64,000 nt of DNA from G963665215 sp963665215 (GCA_963665215.2 CAXXWW010000014.1:284858-348857); one strand, 5' to 3'. Shown: positions 54,476 through 63,715, numbered from the stretch's first letter. Notes: generated by a model from the sequence alone, not told the origin. Made by a program: numbers and translations.

Positions 54476-55690
54476 TCAGGACCCGCTCACGCCGACCAGG
54501 GCGGCGGTGACCAGGAGCCTGTTATCGTAGTAGAACCGGGGGACGCAGGTCACCAACGTGATGTCCTGGCTGCCGGAATCGGTGATCTGGAGGTCGTCCT
54601 GGTGCACGACCTCGGTCTTGTACACCTGGTACAGGTACTTGCGACCCTCTGTCTCCAGCACTATATGGACCGTCTCGTTATTCGCCAGCAGCTCGGGTAT
54701 TTCAGGCAGGCTCTGGAAGACGTTGCCCTCGCCCCTGATCGGGCTCTCCAGGTGGCCGAAATACCAGCCCTGGCCCCGGTCCCCGGGCTGCGCCGTGGAT
54801 GGAATATGGCCCACTACCCACTTCGGCGTCTCCCACGCGAAGCTGTCGGCGAGGAGGACGACATCCAGGTCCTTCACGCCGGAGTCCACGCGGACGGCAG
54901 GGATGGTGATCTTGGTGGCCGGCAGGTGGTCACTGGTAGCGAGAATAGAGCTTGGATCGGAGTAGCCAGTGGTATCCACGCTAGGGATATCCGGTGCGGG
55001 CAAAAAAATCTCTGCCGCGGGCGCGATTACCGCCGGGCTAGATTCTGGAGCGGGGCTCTGGAAGAGAAGAGCCGTGGCGGCGCCCGACCCCGCCTCATAT
55101 GGCTCCGCGGCGTCACCTGGGGAGCCCTCTTCGGCTGGTAGAGGGGCTAGCTCCGCCGCCTCCAGGTTTCCAGCCCTGGCCGGCTCGGCGTCCTCCTGAG
55201 CCACACTATTGGCCAGGCCCTCCACGGTCGCTTGGGATGCGGCGCGCGTCGCGTCTCCTCCACCGGTCGCCGGCCCGTTCGCTCTCGCATGGCCGGCGCT
55301 CTCTGCGGTCTGAGACTCGGCCCCAAATGCCTCGGCGGGGTATATGTCCTCGGCAACCGCCGCCGCCTCGCCGTCTGGCCTCATCTGACCATCGACGTAA
55401 GGTGCTTGCGCCGGGCTCCGGGGCTCGGGATCACCCTTGGACACAGATGCGTCGCCGTCCGCGTTACTCGCCGAGGATGTCCGGGCGGCGACGCCGGCCT
55501 CGTTTGCACCGGAGGCCGATGGTCTGTCCGCGCTGTAGGTAAGCTCCGATAGGCTGGATTTGGCGAAGACGCCGTATGTATAGTAGGCGCCCGAGGCGAG
55601 CAGAAGCGCCGCGCCAATTCCCAATAGGACGCCTGCCATCTGCAGCGTCTTGGCATTTTTCAAACGAGGCTGTTGCACGATCGTCTTCAC
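54476..55690 (-). CDS. Sortase with long acidic linker
   Basis: A 404-residue membrane-anchored transpeptidase. An N-terminal membrane segment (about residues 18-40) is followed by a roughly 190-residue Ala/Glu/Pro-rich, low-complexity linker. The sortase domain is C-terminal: WVVGHIPSTAQPGDRGQGWY and FGHLESP hold the catalytic His, DITLVTCVPRFYYDNRLLVT holds the Cys (about residue 382) and Arg. It would attach surface proteins or act in envelope assembly. No sorted substrate with an LPxTG-like tail was seen in this window. Confidence 0.88.
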   Translation of the reverse strand: MKTIVQQPRLKNAKTLQMAGVLLGIGAALLLASGAYYTYGVFAKSSLSELTYSADRPSASGANEAGVAARTSSASNADGDASVSKGDPEPRSPAQAPYVDGQMRPDGEAAAVAEDIYPAEAFGAESQTAESAGHARANGPATGGGDATRAASQATVEGLANSVAQEDAEPARAGNLEAAELAPLPAEEGSPGDAAEPYEAGSGAATALLFQSPAPESSPAVIAPAAEIFLPAPDIPSVDTTGYSDPSSILATSDHLPATKITIPAVRVDSGVKDLDVVLLADSFAWETPKWVVGHIPSTAQPGDRGQGWYFGHLESPIRGEGNVFQSLPEIPELLANNETVHIVLETEGRKYLYQVYKTEVVHQDDLQITDSGSQDITLVTCVPRFYYDNRLLVTAALVGVSGS

Positions 55691-56164
55691 ACTCCGCTGC
55701 TCGCGGATATCTTTTGCCGACTCATCGGGCGTGGTGGCCTAGGTGAAGGCTAGGCTCACGCAGGACCCGCTGTCAAGGCGGCATCACCTCCCGCAACTAA
55801 GGGTCTCAAGGGTGATGCCACTTGTTATTATACGCCTGCCTGCGCCATATCGGATTGAGTCCAGATCCAACAAAACGGAAGTTGATCCACCAGACCGCCC
55901 GAGGCGGTTCTCGCGGGGAGTGGACTGAACCTCCTGCACATCCTTCTTTCCCATGTCCGCCCTATTGACAGGGTGTGAACGAGCTCGAGATCAGGCTTAT
56001 CAAACGCACCGTGCGGCGGCCCAGGTCGATGATACTCAAGGACGTCGAAGTGGCGCTGGCCTACGAGGAGGGGTTGCGATCCTTGTCCCTGCAGGCGAAT
56101 GCGTCGCCTGTAGGTGAGTCGACGGGCTCGCGTCCAATGGAATACCCCAGCAGCGGTCCTCCCA
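55691..56164. other. Intergenic, no recognised gene
   Basis: A plus-strand frame from GTG 55975 reads NELEIRLIKRTVRRPRSMIL and then EVALAYEEGLRSLSLQ. It looks protein-like but is not assignable and may be a remnant. A 7-bp-stem hairpin CAGGCGA/TCGCCTG lies near 56092. Confidence 0.35.
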
Positions 56165-57661
56165 TCAGCCCGGGACCATCGCACCATTCCCTCCTTTGCT
56201 CATGTCAGGTCGCATCTTGTGCCAGTGGGTGGCCTGCTCGTATGCGTGGGCCGCCCTCAGTAGTGTCATCTCTCCGAGACGAGGGGCCATTATCTGCAGG
56301 CCCACCGGCAGCCCGTCGACCATCCCGCCCGGAAGAGATATCGCGGGAATCCCGGCTATGTTGGCCGGCAGGGTGAAGATATCGTTGAGGTACATCTGGA
56401 TCGGGTCCGTCGTCTTCTCGCCCAGCTTGAACGCCACCGAGGGTGACGTCGGCATGACCAGCACGTCGAACTGTTTGAAGGCCTCGTCAAACTCGCGCCG
56501 TATTAGCGTTCGCACCTTCTGGGCCTTCAGGTAATATGCGTCGTAGTACCCCGCCGAGAGCGCGTAGGTCCCCAGCATGATGCGCCGCTTGACCTCGGGC
56601 CCGAAGCCCTCCTGTCGCGTCTTCTCCAGAGCGTCCCACATGCTGTCGGCATGCCTGGCCAGGTAGCCGTACTTGACGCCGTCGTAGCGAGCCAGGTTGG
56701 CCGAGGCCTCCGAGGGCGCGATTATGTAGTAGACGGCCATGGCGTAGGGCGAGCTTGGCAGCGACGTCTCCACAACCCTGGCTCCCAGCTCCTCGAAAAC
56801 GCCGGTAGCGGTGCGCACCGCCTCCTCGACACCCGGCTCGACGCCTTCGACAAAATACTCTGTGGGTACGCCGACGCGGAGCCCCCGTATGTTTCCACCG
56901 AGGGCCCTGGTGTAGTCGGGCACTTCGTGCACTATCGACGTGGAATCGCGCGGGTCGTGGCCTGCAATAGCATTCAACACAATGGCGCTGTCGGCGACGT
57001 CCTTGGTCAAGGGGCCGATCTGGTCGAGAGAGCTGGCGAAGGCCACCAGCCCATACCGACTCACCAGCCCATATGTGGGCTTCAGCCCGACCACCCCGCA
57101 CAGTGCCGCCGGCTGGCGTATGCTGCCTCCTGTGTCCGAGCCCAGGGCGAATAGGCATTCACCGGCGGCCACCGCCGTGGCCGGTCCCCCGCTGCTGCCC
57201 CCTGGGACCCGGGTGAGGTCCCAGGGATTCCGTGTCGGGAAGAAGGCTGAGCTCTCGGTGGAGGAGCCCATCGCGAACTCATCGAGGTTACCCTTACCGA
57301 CCAGCACCGCGCCAGCGTCAGAAAGGTGGCGGGTTACTGTGGCATCATATGTTGGTACGAAATGCTCCAGCATCCGCGAGGAGCAGGTGGTGGCAACGTC
57401 CTTGGTGCACAGGTTGTCTTTCAGTTGCATGGGGATGCCGGTCAGAGGACCGACGTCTCCAGCGGCGATTCGAGTGTCAGCCCCGCGCGCCTGCTTCAGG
57501 GCCACCTCTTTGGTTACCGTCACAAAGGCGCGGGTTTGGGCCTCAACGCTCTCGATCTGGTCCAATACCGCGCGCGTCAGGTCTACCGAAGATACCCGCT
57601 TGCTGTCCAGCAGCCCTCTGGCTTCTCCTACGGTGAGATCCATGACGTCGATCGGGTTCAA
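56165..57661 (-). CDS. gatA: Asp-tRNA(Asn)/Glu-tRNA(Gln) amidotransferase subunit A
   Basis: A 498-residue amidase-signature enzyme. The catalytic Lys-cisSer-Ser triad is visible as GIPMQLKDNLC (Lys), ALGSDTGGSIRQPAALCGVV (cis-Ser and Ser nucleophile region) and the family block VPGGSSGGPATAVAAGE. It transamidates misacylated Glu-tRNA(Gln) or Asp-tRNA(Asn). It starts 11 bp after gatC on the same strand. gatB is not in the window. Confidence 0.96.
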   Translation of the reverse strand: MNPIDVMDLTVGEARGLLDSKRVSSVDLTRAVLDQIESVEAQTRAFVTVTKEVALKQARGADTRIAAGDVGPLTGIPMQLKDNLCTKDVATTCSSRMLEHFVPTYDATVTRHLSDAGAVLVGKGNLDEFAMGSSTESSAFFPTRNPWDLTRVPGGSSGGPATAVAAGECLFALGSDTGGSIRQPAALCGVVGLKPTYGLVSRYGLVAFASSLDQIGPLTKDVADSAIVLNAIAGHDPRDSTSIVHEVPDYTRALGGNIRGLRVGVPTEYFVEGVEPGVEEAVRTATGVFEELGARVVETSLPSSPYAMAVYYIIAPSEASANLARYDGVKYGYLARHADSMWDALEKTRQEGFGPEVKRRIMLGTYALSAGYYDAYYLKAQKVRTLIRREFDEAFKQFDVLVMPTSPSVAFKLGEKTTDPIQMYLNDIFTLPANIAGIPAISLPGGMVDGLPVGLQIMAPRLGEMTLLRAAHAYEQATHWHKMRPDMSKGGNGAMVPG

Positions 57662-57672
57662 CAGGATTTCAC

Positions 57673-57969
57673 CTATTCCAGGACTGCACGAACGCGGATG
57701 AACGCCCCCTCCAGCTGCGGCGCGTTCGCCAGCACGTCCTCGATGGGGCGGGACGCGGCAACCTCGTCGTCCCGCATGACCGACTCCAGATCAGCCGAGT
57801 GCCCGGTCGGCTCCACGCCCTCGGTATCGACCTGGCTCAGAACGTCGAAGTGCTCTAGTATGTGGGACATCTCCTCCCGCATCTGCTCGATTTCCTCGTC
57901 GCTCATCCCCACCCTGGCCAGGAGGGCAATGTGACGGACCTCATCAGTGGAAAGTCGCATGGTCTCCAA
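57673..57969 (-). CDS. gatC: Asp-tRNA(Asn)/Glu-tRNA(Gln) amidotransferase subunit C
   Basis: A 98-residue subunit that stabilises GatA. Diagnostic segments are STDEVRHIALLARVGMSDEE at the start and DVLSQVDTEGVEPTGHSADL in the centre. It is the first gene of the gatC-gatA operon; the upstream region 57970-58179 probably holds its promoter. Confidence 0.95.
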   Translation of the reverse strand: METMRLSTDEVRHIALLARVGMSDEEIEQMREEMSHILEHFDVLSQVDTEGVEPTGHSADLESVMRDDEVAASRPIEDVLANAPQLEGAFIRVRAVLE

Positions 57970-58336
57970 CCCCTTTCACTTCGCTAGGAGTGTAGCAAAG
58001 GGCCACCGGTCCCATCAAGGCGTTACTGCCGGCGGCCGGCCGCCGCCGCCCACTGATCCGCCGCGCGGTCCCGCCAACGCTCGTTGGCACGGGGCCAGCT
58101 TATCACACGCCGGCGCTCACGCGGATGTCGCAGCGTGAATGACGCGATTGACCGTGTTTCGCCCTGATGGTACATTCAACCCACATTTCCCAGATCAGCC
58201 GCGTGGGTGCGTCGTAATCCGGTAAGAGTGCTGCCTATTTGAGCCGCATACCTGGGCATTATGGGCAGTGTGGGTGCTAGACTGGCCGAGCTAGCGGGTC
58301 TAGTTCTGGATACCGCAATCTCGCTGGAGGCACCCA

Positions 58337-59003
58337 ATGGGTGAAAGCTCCGACACCCCTTTGAAGCTCCAATTCGACCGCAGAGTCCGCCTGGATTTTC
58401 GTGGCGCTACCATCACCTCGGACGCCGGACTCCTGGCATGCCGCGAGCTTGATGCCGCTCTGGGGCTCACAGAGACAGCCAACGATTATATCCATGAAAG
58501 CCGCACCGGCCGCAATGTGCAACACCGGCTGTTGCCCTTGCTCAGACAATCGGTGTATAGCCGTCTCGCTGGCTACGAGGACACCAACGACGCTGAACGG
58601 CTTGCCCAAGACCCGGCTATGCGTGTCATCGTCGGGTGGCAAGGTACTGATAAGCAGGCAGCCAGCACCAACACTATGAGCCGATTTGAGACTGAGGTGT
58701 TAACCGAAGAGGAGAACCTGGATGGGCTTGCGCGCCTGAATGTTGAGTGGGTGGACAGGGGCATGGCCCAGACATCTCACCAGCGAGTTATCCTAGACAT
58801 GGACAGCTCTGAAAGCCCGGTGCATGGGCAGCAAGAGGGAGTCGCCTACAACGGCCACTTCGAGTCCGTATGTTATCACCCGCTCTTCCTGTTCAACCAT
58901 TTCGGAGATTGCGAAGGTGCAATGCTTCGCCCGGGCAACGTCCACAGCGCTGAGCGGTGGCGGGAGGTTCTGGAGCCAGTCGTGAAGCGATACCAGGAGA
59001 AAG
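58337..59003 (+). pseudogene. IS-B transposase N-terminal half, copy B
   Basis: It reads MGESSDTPLKLQFDRRVRLD through HQRVILDMDSSESPVHGQQE, the first catalytic Asp, to VVKRYQEK. It then runs into the IS110. Because it lacks the IS-C insertion it shows the original, uninterrupted CTAG site. The C-terminal catalytic residues are missing. Confidence 0.9.
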
Positions 59004-59018
59004 CAACTGTCTTGAAAG

Positions 59019-59981
59019 TCAAGAGGAATGAACAACGAATGTGGAAGTCATGTCGTGCCAGGGCGAGCGATGCTTGAGCATGGAGTTGAGGATAACGAGC
59101 AGCTTGCGCATGCAGGCTGTGAGGGCCAGCTTCTTCGGCTTACCAGCGGCCAACAGCCGCTGGTAGAAGTCTCGGATGACGGGATTGTAGCGGCTGGCCA
59201 CCAACGCTCCCATGTACAGGGCGGCGCGGACCCGGCCGCGTCCGCCCCAGACGGTGCGTTTACCACGCAGGGTGCCGCTATCCCGGTTGTAGGGAGCCAC
59301 TCCCACCAGGGCGGCAACCTGCCGGCGATCCATGGTGCCCAGCTCCGGCAGGTAGGCCAGAAGAGTGAGGGAGAGCTGCTCGCCCACGCCGGGGACGGTG
59401 CGCAGAAGGTCGTCCTTCTCCCGCCACACGGGACTCTGGCGCAGAGTCTGACGCAGACGCTTGTCCAGGTCGTCCAACTCCCGCTCCAGCCATGCAATGT
59501 GGGCTTCGATGCGGGGACGGACGGCGACGGTGGCGGTGCCGAGGCGGTTCTTCTCCGAGACCAGCATGGTCATCACCTGGTGCCTTCGGGCAGCCAGGGA
59601 GTTGAGGGCCTGGGTTTCGGCGTCCCGCAAAGGGCGCACGGGAGGTCGGACCGCTTCGGCAAAGTGAGCAATAGCCGCCGCGTCAAGCGAGTCGGTCTTG
59701 GCCAGCTTCCCCGTTGCCCTGGCAAAGTCCCGCACTTGGCGCGGGTTGACGACGACCACCGGCACCGCCTCGGCTGCCAGAGCAGCCACCAGAGGCAGCT
59801 CCAAGCCGCCCGAAGCCTCAAGCAACACCATGACAGGTTCCAGGGTCTTCAGCTTGGAGATCAACTGCCGGATCCCCGCATCGTCATGGGAGACCTCCCA
59901 TCTTTCGTCCGTGGGACGCACCGCAACGTCCACCTGGGCCTTAGCTACATCGATGCCTACGTAGGTCGCTTCCTGTTCCAT
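59019..59981 (-). CDS. IS110-family transposase, copy B
   Basis: An intact frame apparently identical to copy A, with the DEDD motifs (GIDVAKAQVD, VLLEASGG, KTDSLDAAAIAHF) and the C-terminal VPGVGEQLSLTLLAYLPE block. The start is ATG 59981 with AGGAGGTGCTG upstream. Confidence 0.93.
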   Translation of the reverse strand: MEQEATYVGIDVAKAQVDVAVRPTDERWEVSHDDAGIRQLISKLKTLEPVMVLLEASGGLELPLVAALAAEAVPVVVVNPRQVRDFARATGKLAKTDSLDAAAIAHFAEAVRPPVRPLRDAETQALNSLAARRHQVMTMLVSEKNRLGTATVAVRPRIEAHIAWLERELDDLDKRLRQTLRQSPVWREKDDLLRTVPGVGEQLSLTLLAYLPELGTMDRRQVAALVGVAPYNRDSGTLRGKRTVWGGRGRVRAALYMGALVASRYNPVIRDFYQRLLAAGKPKKLALTACMRKLLVILNSMLKHRSPWHDMTSTFVVHSS

Positions 59982-60013
59982 CAGCACCTCCTGCGAATTA
60001 TTGGCCCGTCCTT

Positions 60014-60164
60014 GCAAGATGCGGGCTTGGTTGGCCCAGGCAACTGTTCGGGCTCTAACTCTGGGGGGTGCGGCGACCCTCGCTTTCTCACGGCCTGCTA
60101 CGACCTAGGAATAGTCGGTCTGCCGCACCCCGATCCACCTAAGTGAAGTGATTGTTACACACCA
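60014..60164 (-). ncRNA. Candidate IS110 bridge RNA (copy B)
   Basis: The same long-range stem as copy A, here GGGGTGCGGC (60065-60074) with GCCGCACCCC (60122-60131), upstream of the transposase. Ends and guide loops undefined. Confidence 0.4.
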
Positions 60165-60175
60165 AACCAAGATAC

Positions 60176-60489
60176 AAGGAATAGCAGACAAGCTGCGCCA
60201 GCAGTTCAGGCTCACCGACTACGATGAGCGCATCGAAGCTGTATACGCCCAGTTGCAGCTCGATCCCAAAATGGCAGCGTTGGTAAAGCGTTACTACGGT
60301 CTTCGGATTATGCAGGTGGACCCGTGGGAGTGTTTGGTGTTCTTTATCCTGTCGGCCCACAACCACTCCCAATCGCATGTAGCAACCTCGCCGACTGCCA
60401 ACGCCATGGACGAGATCGCTAGATGGAAGGCCTTAGAAACTCATCTAGGTAATGAACGCGGAGTACGAGCCTATTATCGGAATCGTTGA
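60176..60489 (+). pseudogene. 8-oxoguanine DNA glycosylase-like N-domain remnant
   Basis: Directly after IS110 the frame reads GIADKLRQQFRLTDYDERIE, then AYAQLQLDP-like sequence and YGLRIMQVDPWECLVFFILS before drifting into SPTANAMDEIARWKALETHL. The first part fits the OGG1/AlkA-type glycosylase region that ends in a Trp-Glu-Cys-Leu block. The N-terminus is removed by the IS110 junction and the helix-hairpin-helix catalytic part is missing. It cannot be functional. Confidence 0.55.
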
Positions 60490-60498
60490 GGAGGTGTG

Positions 60499-62528
60499 AT
60501 GAACGTCACGACGTATGGCATCGAGAAGGAATCACTAGATGGGTTGCTAAGCGAGGCGGCCGACGGGAGTACGCAACTGCCAGACTTCCAGCGAGGGTGG
60601 GTTTGGGACGACGACCACGTTTGCAGCTTGCTCGCAAGTATCTCCCTCGGCTACCCGATCGGCGCTGTGATGATGCTCAGGGCTGGGGGTGAGACCGTCC
60701 GCTTCAAGCAACGCCCCCTAGAAGGTGCACCAACGCCAAGGGATCGGGAGGCTGACCGGCTCATCCTTGACGGACAGCAGCGACTCACATCGCTTTTCCA
60801 GTCCTTGCGTCTTGACCGCCCTGTGCTCACCCGTGACCAGCGACGGCGAACCATCAAACGCTGGTACTACATCGACATGCAGATGGCGCTAGCCCCGAAT
60901 GGTGATCGCGAAGAAGCAGTGATCTCCCTGCCTGAGGAGCGGCAGATCAAGAGGTTCGGCCGGGACATAATTGCAGACTACTCGACTCCAGAGCGGGAGT
61001 ACGAGGCAATGCTATTCCCGCTTTCCAAGGTATTTGACTGCCGGAATTGGCGGGTAGGCTTTGAGCGATTCTGGGGATACGACGAAGCGAAAATCGAACT
61101 GTGGAACGAATTCGACGAGAGGATAGTGACGCGCTTCGAGAAGTACCAAGTGCCGGTCATCGAGCTTGGCAAGGACACTCCGAAGGAGGCGGTCTGCCAA
61201 GTCTTTGAAAAAGTGAACACCGGTGGCGTGACCCTAACAGTGTTTGAGCTGCTGACAGCGACTTTCGCCGCGGACGACTTTCAGCTGAGGCCGGATTGGG
61301 AACAACGGGAGCGTGCAATCCACTCCCAGTCGATCCTGTCGGGGGTGTCCAACACGGATTTCCTTCAGGCTGTGACTCTGCTTACCACGCTGGAGCGCCG
61401 GGATGCCGCCCTTCGCAGTGGGCCGGACGAGGAGCGGGCTCCCGCCATCGGATGCAAGCGCTCCGACATGCTACGGCTGGGACTCGACGAGTACCAGCGG
61501 TGGGCTGATCCGTTGATGGAGGGCTTTGAGAGAGCGGCGAGATTCCTTCATTCGCAGCACTTGTATGACGCAAGATTCCTGCCGTACGGCAGTCAACTGA
61601 TCCCACTCGCAGCGATCCTCACGGCCCTAAGCCGCGATTGGGAGCCGCACCTTGCGAGAGAGAAGATTGATTCCCTCGTAAAAACCCGTTTTGAGGAAGT
61701 TCCAGCGATTTAGCACATCTGCGCGCTACCGTATGTTGGGGTAGTGTGCGGAACAGAGACTGTATATTGTACCCAGGTGTGGGTACGTTTGTTCTAATTC
61801 AACCTACACAGACTTTTTACGAGAGAATCAAGATTGCGCGGTGGTACTGGTGCGGCGTGCTCGGAGAGCTCTACGGGGGCGCCATTGAGACGCGGTTCAG
61901 CCGCGATCTCCCTCAAGTCCTCAGCTGGATACGGGACGGTGGGCCGGAGCCGGGCACCACCTATGATGCGGAATTTACTCCCGCCCGGTTGATAACGCTG
62001 CGCACGCGAAACAGTGCCGCATACAAAGGCGTATACGCGCTCTTGCTGCGCGAAGGCGCTCGCGACTGGATGACGGGCGAAGAGTCGTCCATACAGAATT
62101 ACTTTGACGAGAGCATCGACATTCACCATGTCTTTCCTCAGAAGTGGTGCCGCGATCAAGGCATTGAGCCCGCCCGCTGCGACTCGATCATAAACAAGAC
62201 ACCACTCACGGCACGAACCAACCGCAGCATCGGAGGCGACGCCCCAGGCGAATACCTCCAGAGGGTCGCGTCGAGCGGCGTCCCGCGAGACGCCTTGGAC
62301 CGCTACCTCCAGTCGCATCTCATCAACCCTGAGCGTTTGTGGTCCGACGACTTCCACCGGTATTTCAGTGCTCGGCAGTCGGCGCTCCTCGACAAGATTC
62401 GGACAGTGATGGGCAAACAGATCGCTTCCGACGATATCGAAGAGCTGGATGAGGCCCCTGTGGAGTACGAACTGGTGCAGGAAGACAGTCTGGCCTCCGA
62501 CTCTGGAGACACCTCCTCAACGGCCTGA
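60499..62528 (+). pseudogene. DUF262-HNH nuclease-type protein interrupted by a MITE
   Basis: Removing the MITE (61669-61829) and one AAGATT copy restores HLAREKIARWYWCGVLGELY and a 620-residue protein from ATG 60499 (GAGGAGGTG upstream). The N-terminal DUF262 domain shows QLPDFQRGWVWDDD, LILDGQQRLTSLFQSL (the DGQQR motif) and FEKVNTGGVTLTVFELLTA. The C-terminal domain carries an HNH-like motif, IDIHHVFPQKWC, with INKTPLTARTNRSIGG. This architecture is shared with GmrSD-type and other modification-dependent or NTP-driven restriction nucleases. The EEP-nuclease gene starts at the last base of its stop codon. In the current state only the first 404 codons (stop at 61713) would be made, ending DSLVKTRFEEVPAI from MITE sequence. 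Confidence 0.85.
61669..61829 (+). mobile_element. 161-bp MITE, copy 2
   Basis: The same terminal repeats (GATTCCCTCGTAAAAA at the left, complement GATTCTCTCGTAAAAA at the right), 161 bp. Target duplications AAGATT at 61663-61668 and 61830-61835. It interrupts the DUF262-HNH gene. Confidence 0.92.
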
Positions 62529-63430
62529 TGGAACGGGATGGTTTCGTCGGTCGAATGCCGACAACAGTAGTTAGCTGGAATATCGCCAAGAGCCACGAGC
62601 CGTGGCGCCAGCTATCGCAGATGGATGCCGATATAGCTCTGCTGCAGGAGGCAGGCCCGGTGTCACCCGATGTGGCTGGTGAAGTCGACACAGGCCCTGT
62701 GGAGCATTGGGACTGGCACGTTTGGAATTCGCGTTGGTACGAAGGCCGGTTCAATGATCCGTATGACCGTTGGCCGATGGTAGTGAAGTTGTCGGATCGC
62801 GTTGAGGTCGAGTGGTTCAAGCAGGTCAGCCCGATAAGTGTGCCGGCCGAAGGCGAGATCGCTGTCAGCGGCGTCGGCACAATCGCCGCCGCCCGCGTCA
62901 TTCCGAAGGATGCTCCACCGTTCATCGCGGTGTCCATGTATGCTCGCTGGACAAGTCCACACCCGTCCACGAACAGAACGAGGTGGATCTACTCGGACGG
63001 CTCGGCGCACCGCATAATCTCGGACCTGTCGGCGTTCATCGGTAGCACCGACCCCTGCACGCACCGTGTACTGGCCGCGGGGGACCTCAACATGATCTAT
63101 GGCGCTACGGACGACAATCGGCTGGCGCTTCCAGCCTGTGAACGCACCGTGACTGACAGGATGGCCGCGCTCGGCATGGAGTTTCTGGGTCCTCGGTACC
63201 CGGCGGGCAGGCTGGCGTGCCCGCCGTCACAAGGTCTGCCGCCAGACACCCTGAACGTGCCTACGTATCACACAACCAGACAATCCCCCGCGACTGCCCA
63301 GAACCAGCTCGACTACGCCTTCGCTTCGCGGGGCTTCCATAGGGGCGTTACGGTGCGTGCCCTCAACTCCGTTGAGGAATGGGGAGCGAGTGCCCACTGC
63401 CGCCTGCTAATCGAGATCGCGGAAGAATAG
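62528..63430 (+). CDS. Endonuclease/exonuclease/phosphatase (EEP) family protein
   Basis: A 300-residue protein with the EEP catalytic series: VVSWNIAK (Asn), ADIALLQEAG (metal-binding Glu), VLAAGDLNMIYGA (Asp-x-Asn), QNQLDYAFASRG and a terminal ASAHCRLLIEI in place of the usual S-D-H. The family includes DNases, AP endonucleases and phosphodiesterases. The start ATG shares its A with the stop TGA of the DUF262-HNH gene, so the two are translationally coupled. With the His of the last motif retained but the Asp changed to Ala, activity may be modified. Confidence 0.75.
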   Translation: MERDGFVGRMPTTVVSWNIAKSHEPWRQLSQMDADIALLQEAGPVSPDVAGEVDTGPVEHWDWHVWNSRWYEGRFNDPYDRWPMVVKLSDRVEVEWFKQVSPISVPAEGEIAVSGVGTIAAARVIPKDAPPFIAVSMYARWTSPHPSTNRTRWIYSDGSAHRIISDLSAFIGSTDPCTHRVLAAGDLNMIYGATDDNRLALPACERTVTDRMAALGMEFLGPRYPAGRLACPPSQGLPPDTLNVPTYHTTRQSPATAQNQLDYAFASRGFHRGVTVRALNSVEEWGASAHCRLLIEIAEE

Positions 63431-63516
63431 TTCGCACAACCGTTGTGGCCGTCACGCCGCCAACGGCAATCACGAGGAGAGCGTCGTGGTCGAATGACGG
63501 GCCAAGAGGTACATCC

Positions 63517-63553
63517 ATGAATGAGAATTTGGCGCTCAGGGGCAGCCAACGTT
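63517..63553 (+). pseudogene. Possible start of a third gene in the DUF262-EEP operon, cut by MITE
   Basis: ATG 63517 follows AAGAGGTACATCC and opens MNENLALRGSQR before the MITE at 63554. It is too short to identify. If real, the gene was interrupted after 12 codons, and its remainder beyond the MITE was replaced by IS256 copy 3. Confidence 0.25.
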
Positions 63554-63714
63554 GATTCTCTCGTAAAAAGTCTGTGTAGGTTGAATTAGAACAAACGTAC
63601 CCACACCTGGGTACAATATACAGTCTCTGTTCCGCACACTACCCCAACATACGGTAGCGCACAGATGTGCTAAATCGCTGGAACTTCCTCAAAACGGGTT
63701 TTTACGAGGGAATC
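63554..63714 (-). mobile_element. 161-bp MITE, copy 3 (inverted)
   Basis: It is the same 161-bp element in opposite orientation, with only one or two base changes. The left flank is AACGTT. The expected second copy is missing because IS256 copy 3 starts one base after the element. Confidence 0.9.
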
Positions 63715-63715
63715 A

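Larger units (their letters stand above)
58180..60175 (+). mobile_element. IS-B, copy B (left half) with IS110 copy B
   Basis: From CCCACATTTCCCAGAT this block matches 13961-17691, minus IS-C, with only a few base differences. IS-B ends at 59003 where the IS110 begins. After the IS110 the IS-B right half is absent and a DNA-glycosylase remnant starts. A recombination between IS110 copies is the likely cause. Confidence 0.88.
59004..60175 (-). mobile_element. IS110-family element, copy B
   Basis: It is the same as copy A at 16520-17691, with very few changes (for example one C for A near 60041). Left flank IS-B, right flank the DNA-glycosylase remnant. Confidence 0.85.

Noticed and set aside
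56092..56115. Hairpin CAGGCGA/TCGCCTG as a gatA terminator
   Set aside because: It has only a short stem and no T tract on the appropriate strand. The evidence is too weak to call.
61669..61829. The 161-bp repeat as part of the DUF262 gene (alternative C-terminus DSLVKTRFEEVPAI)
   Set aside because: The same sequence ends the N-terminal half of another unrelated gene and is flanked by 6-bp duplications. Its removal restores family motifs, so it is an inserted element and not coding.
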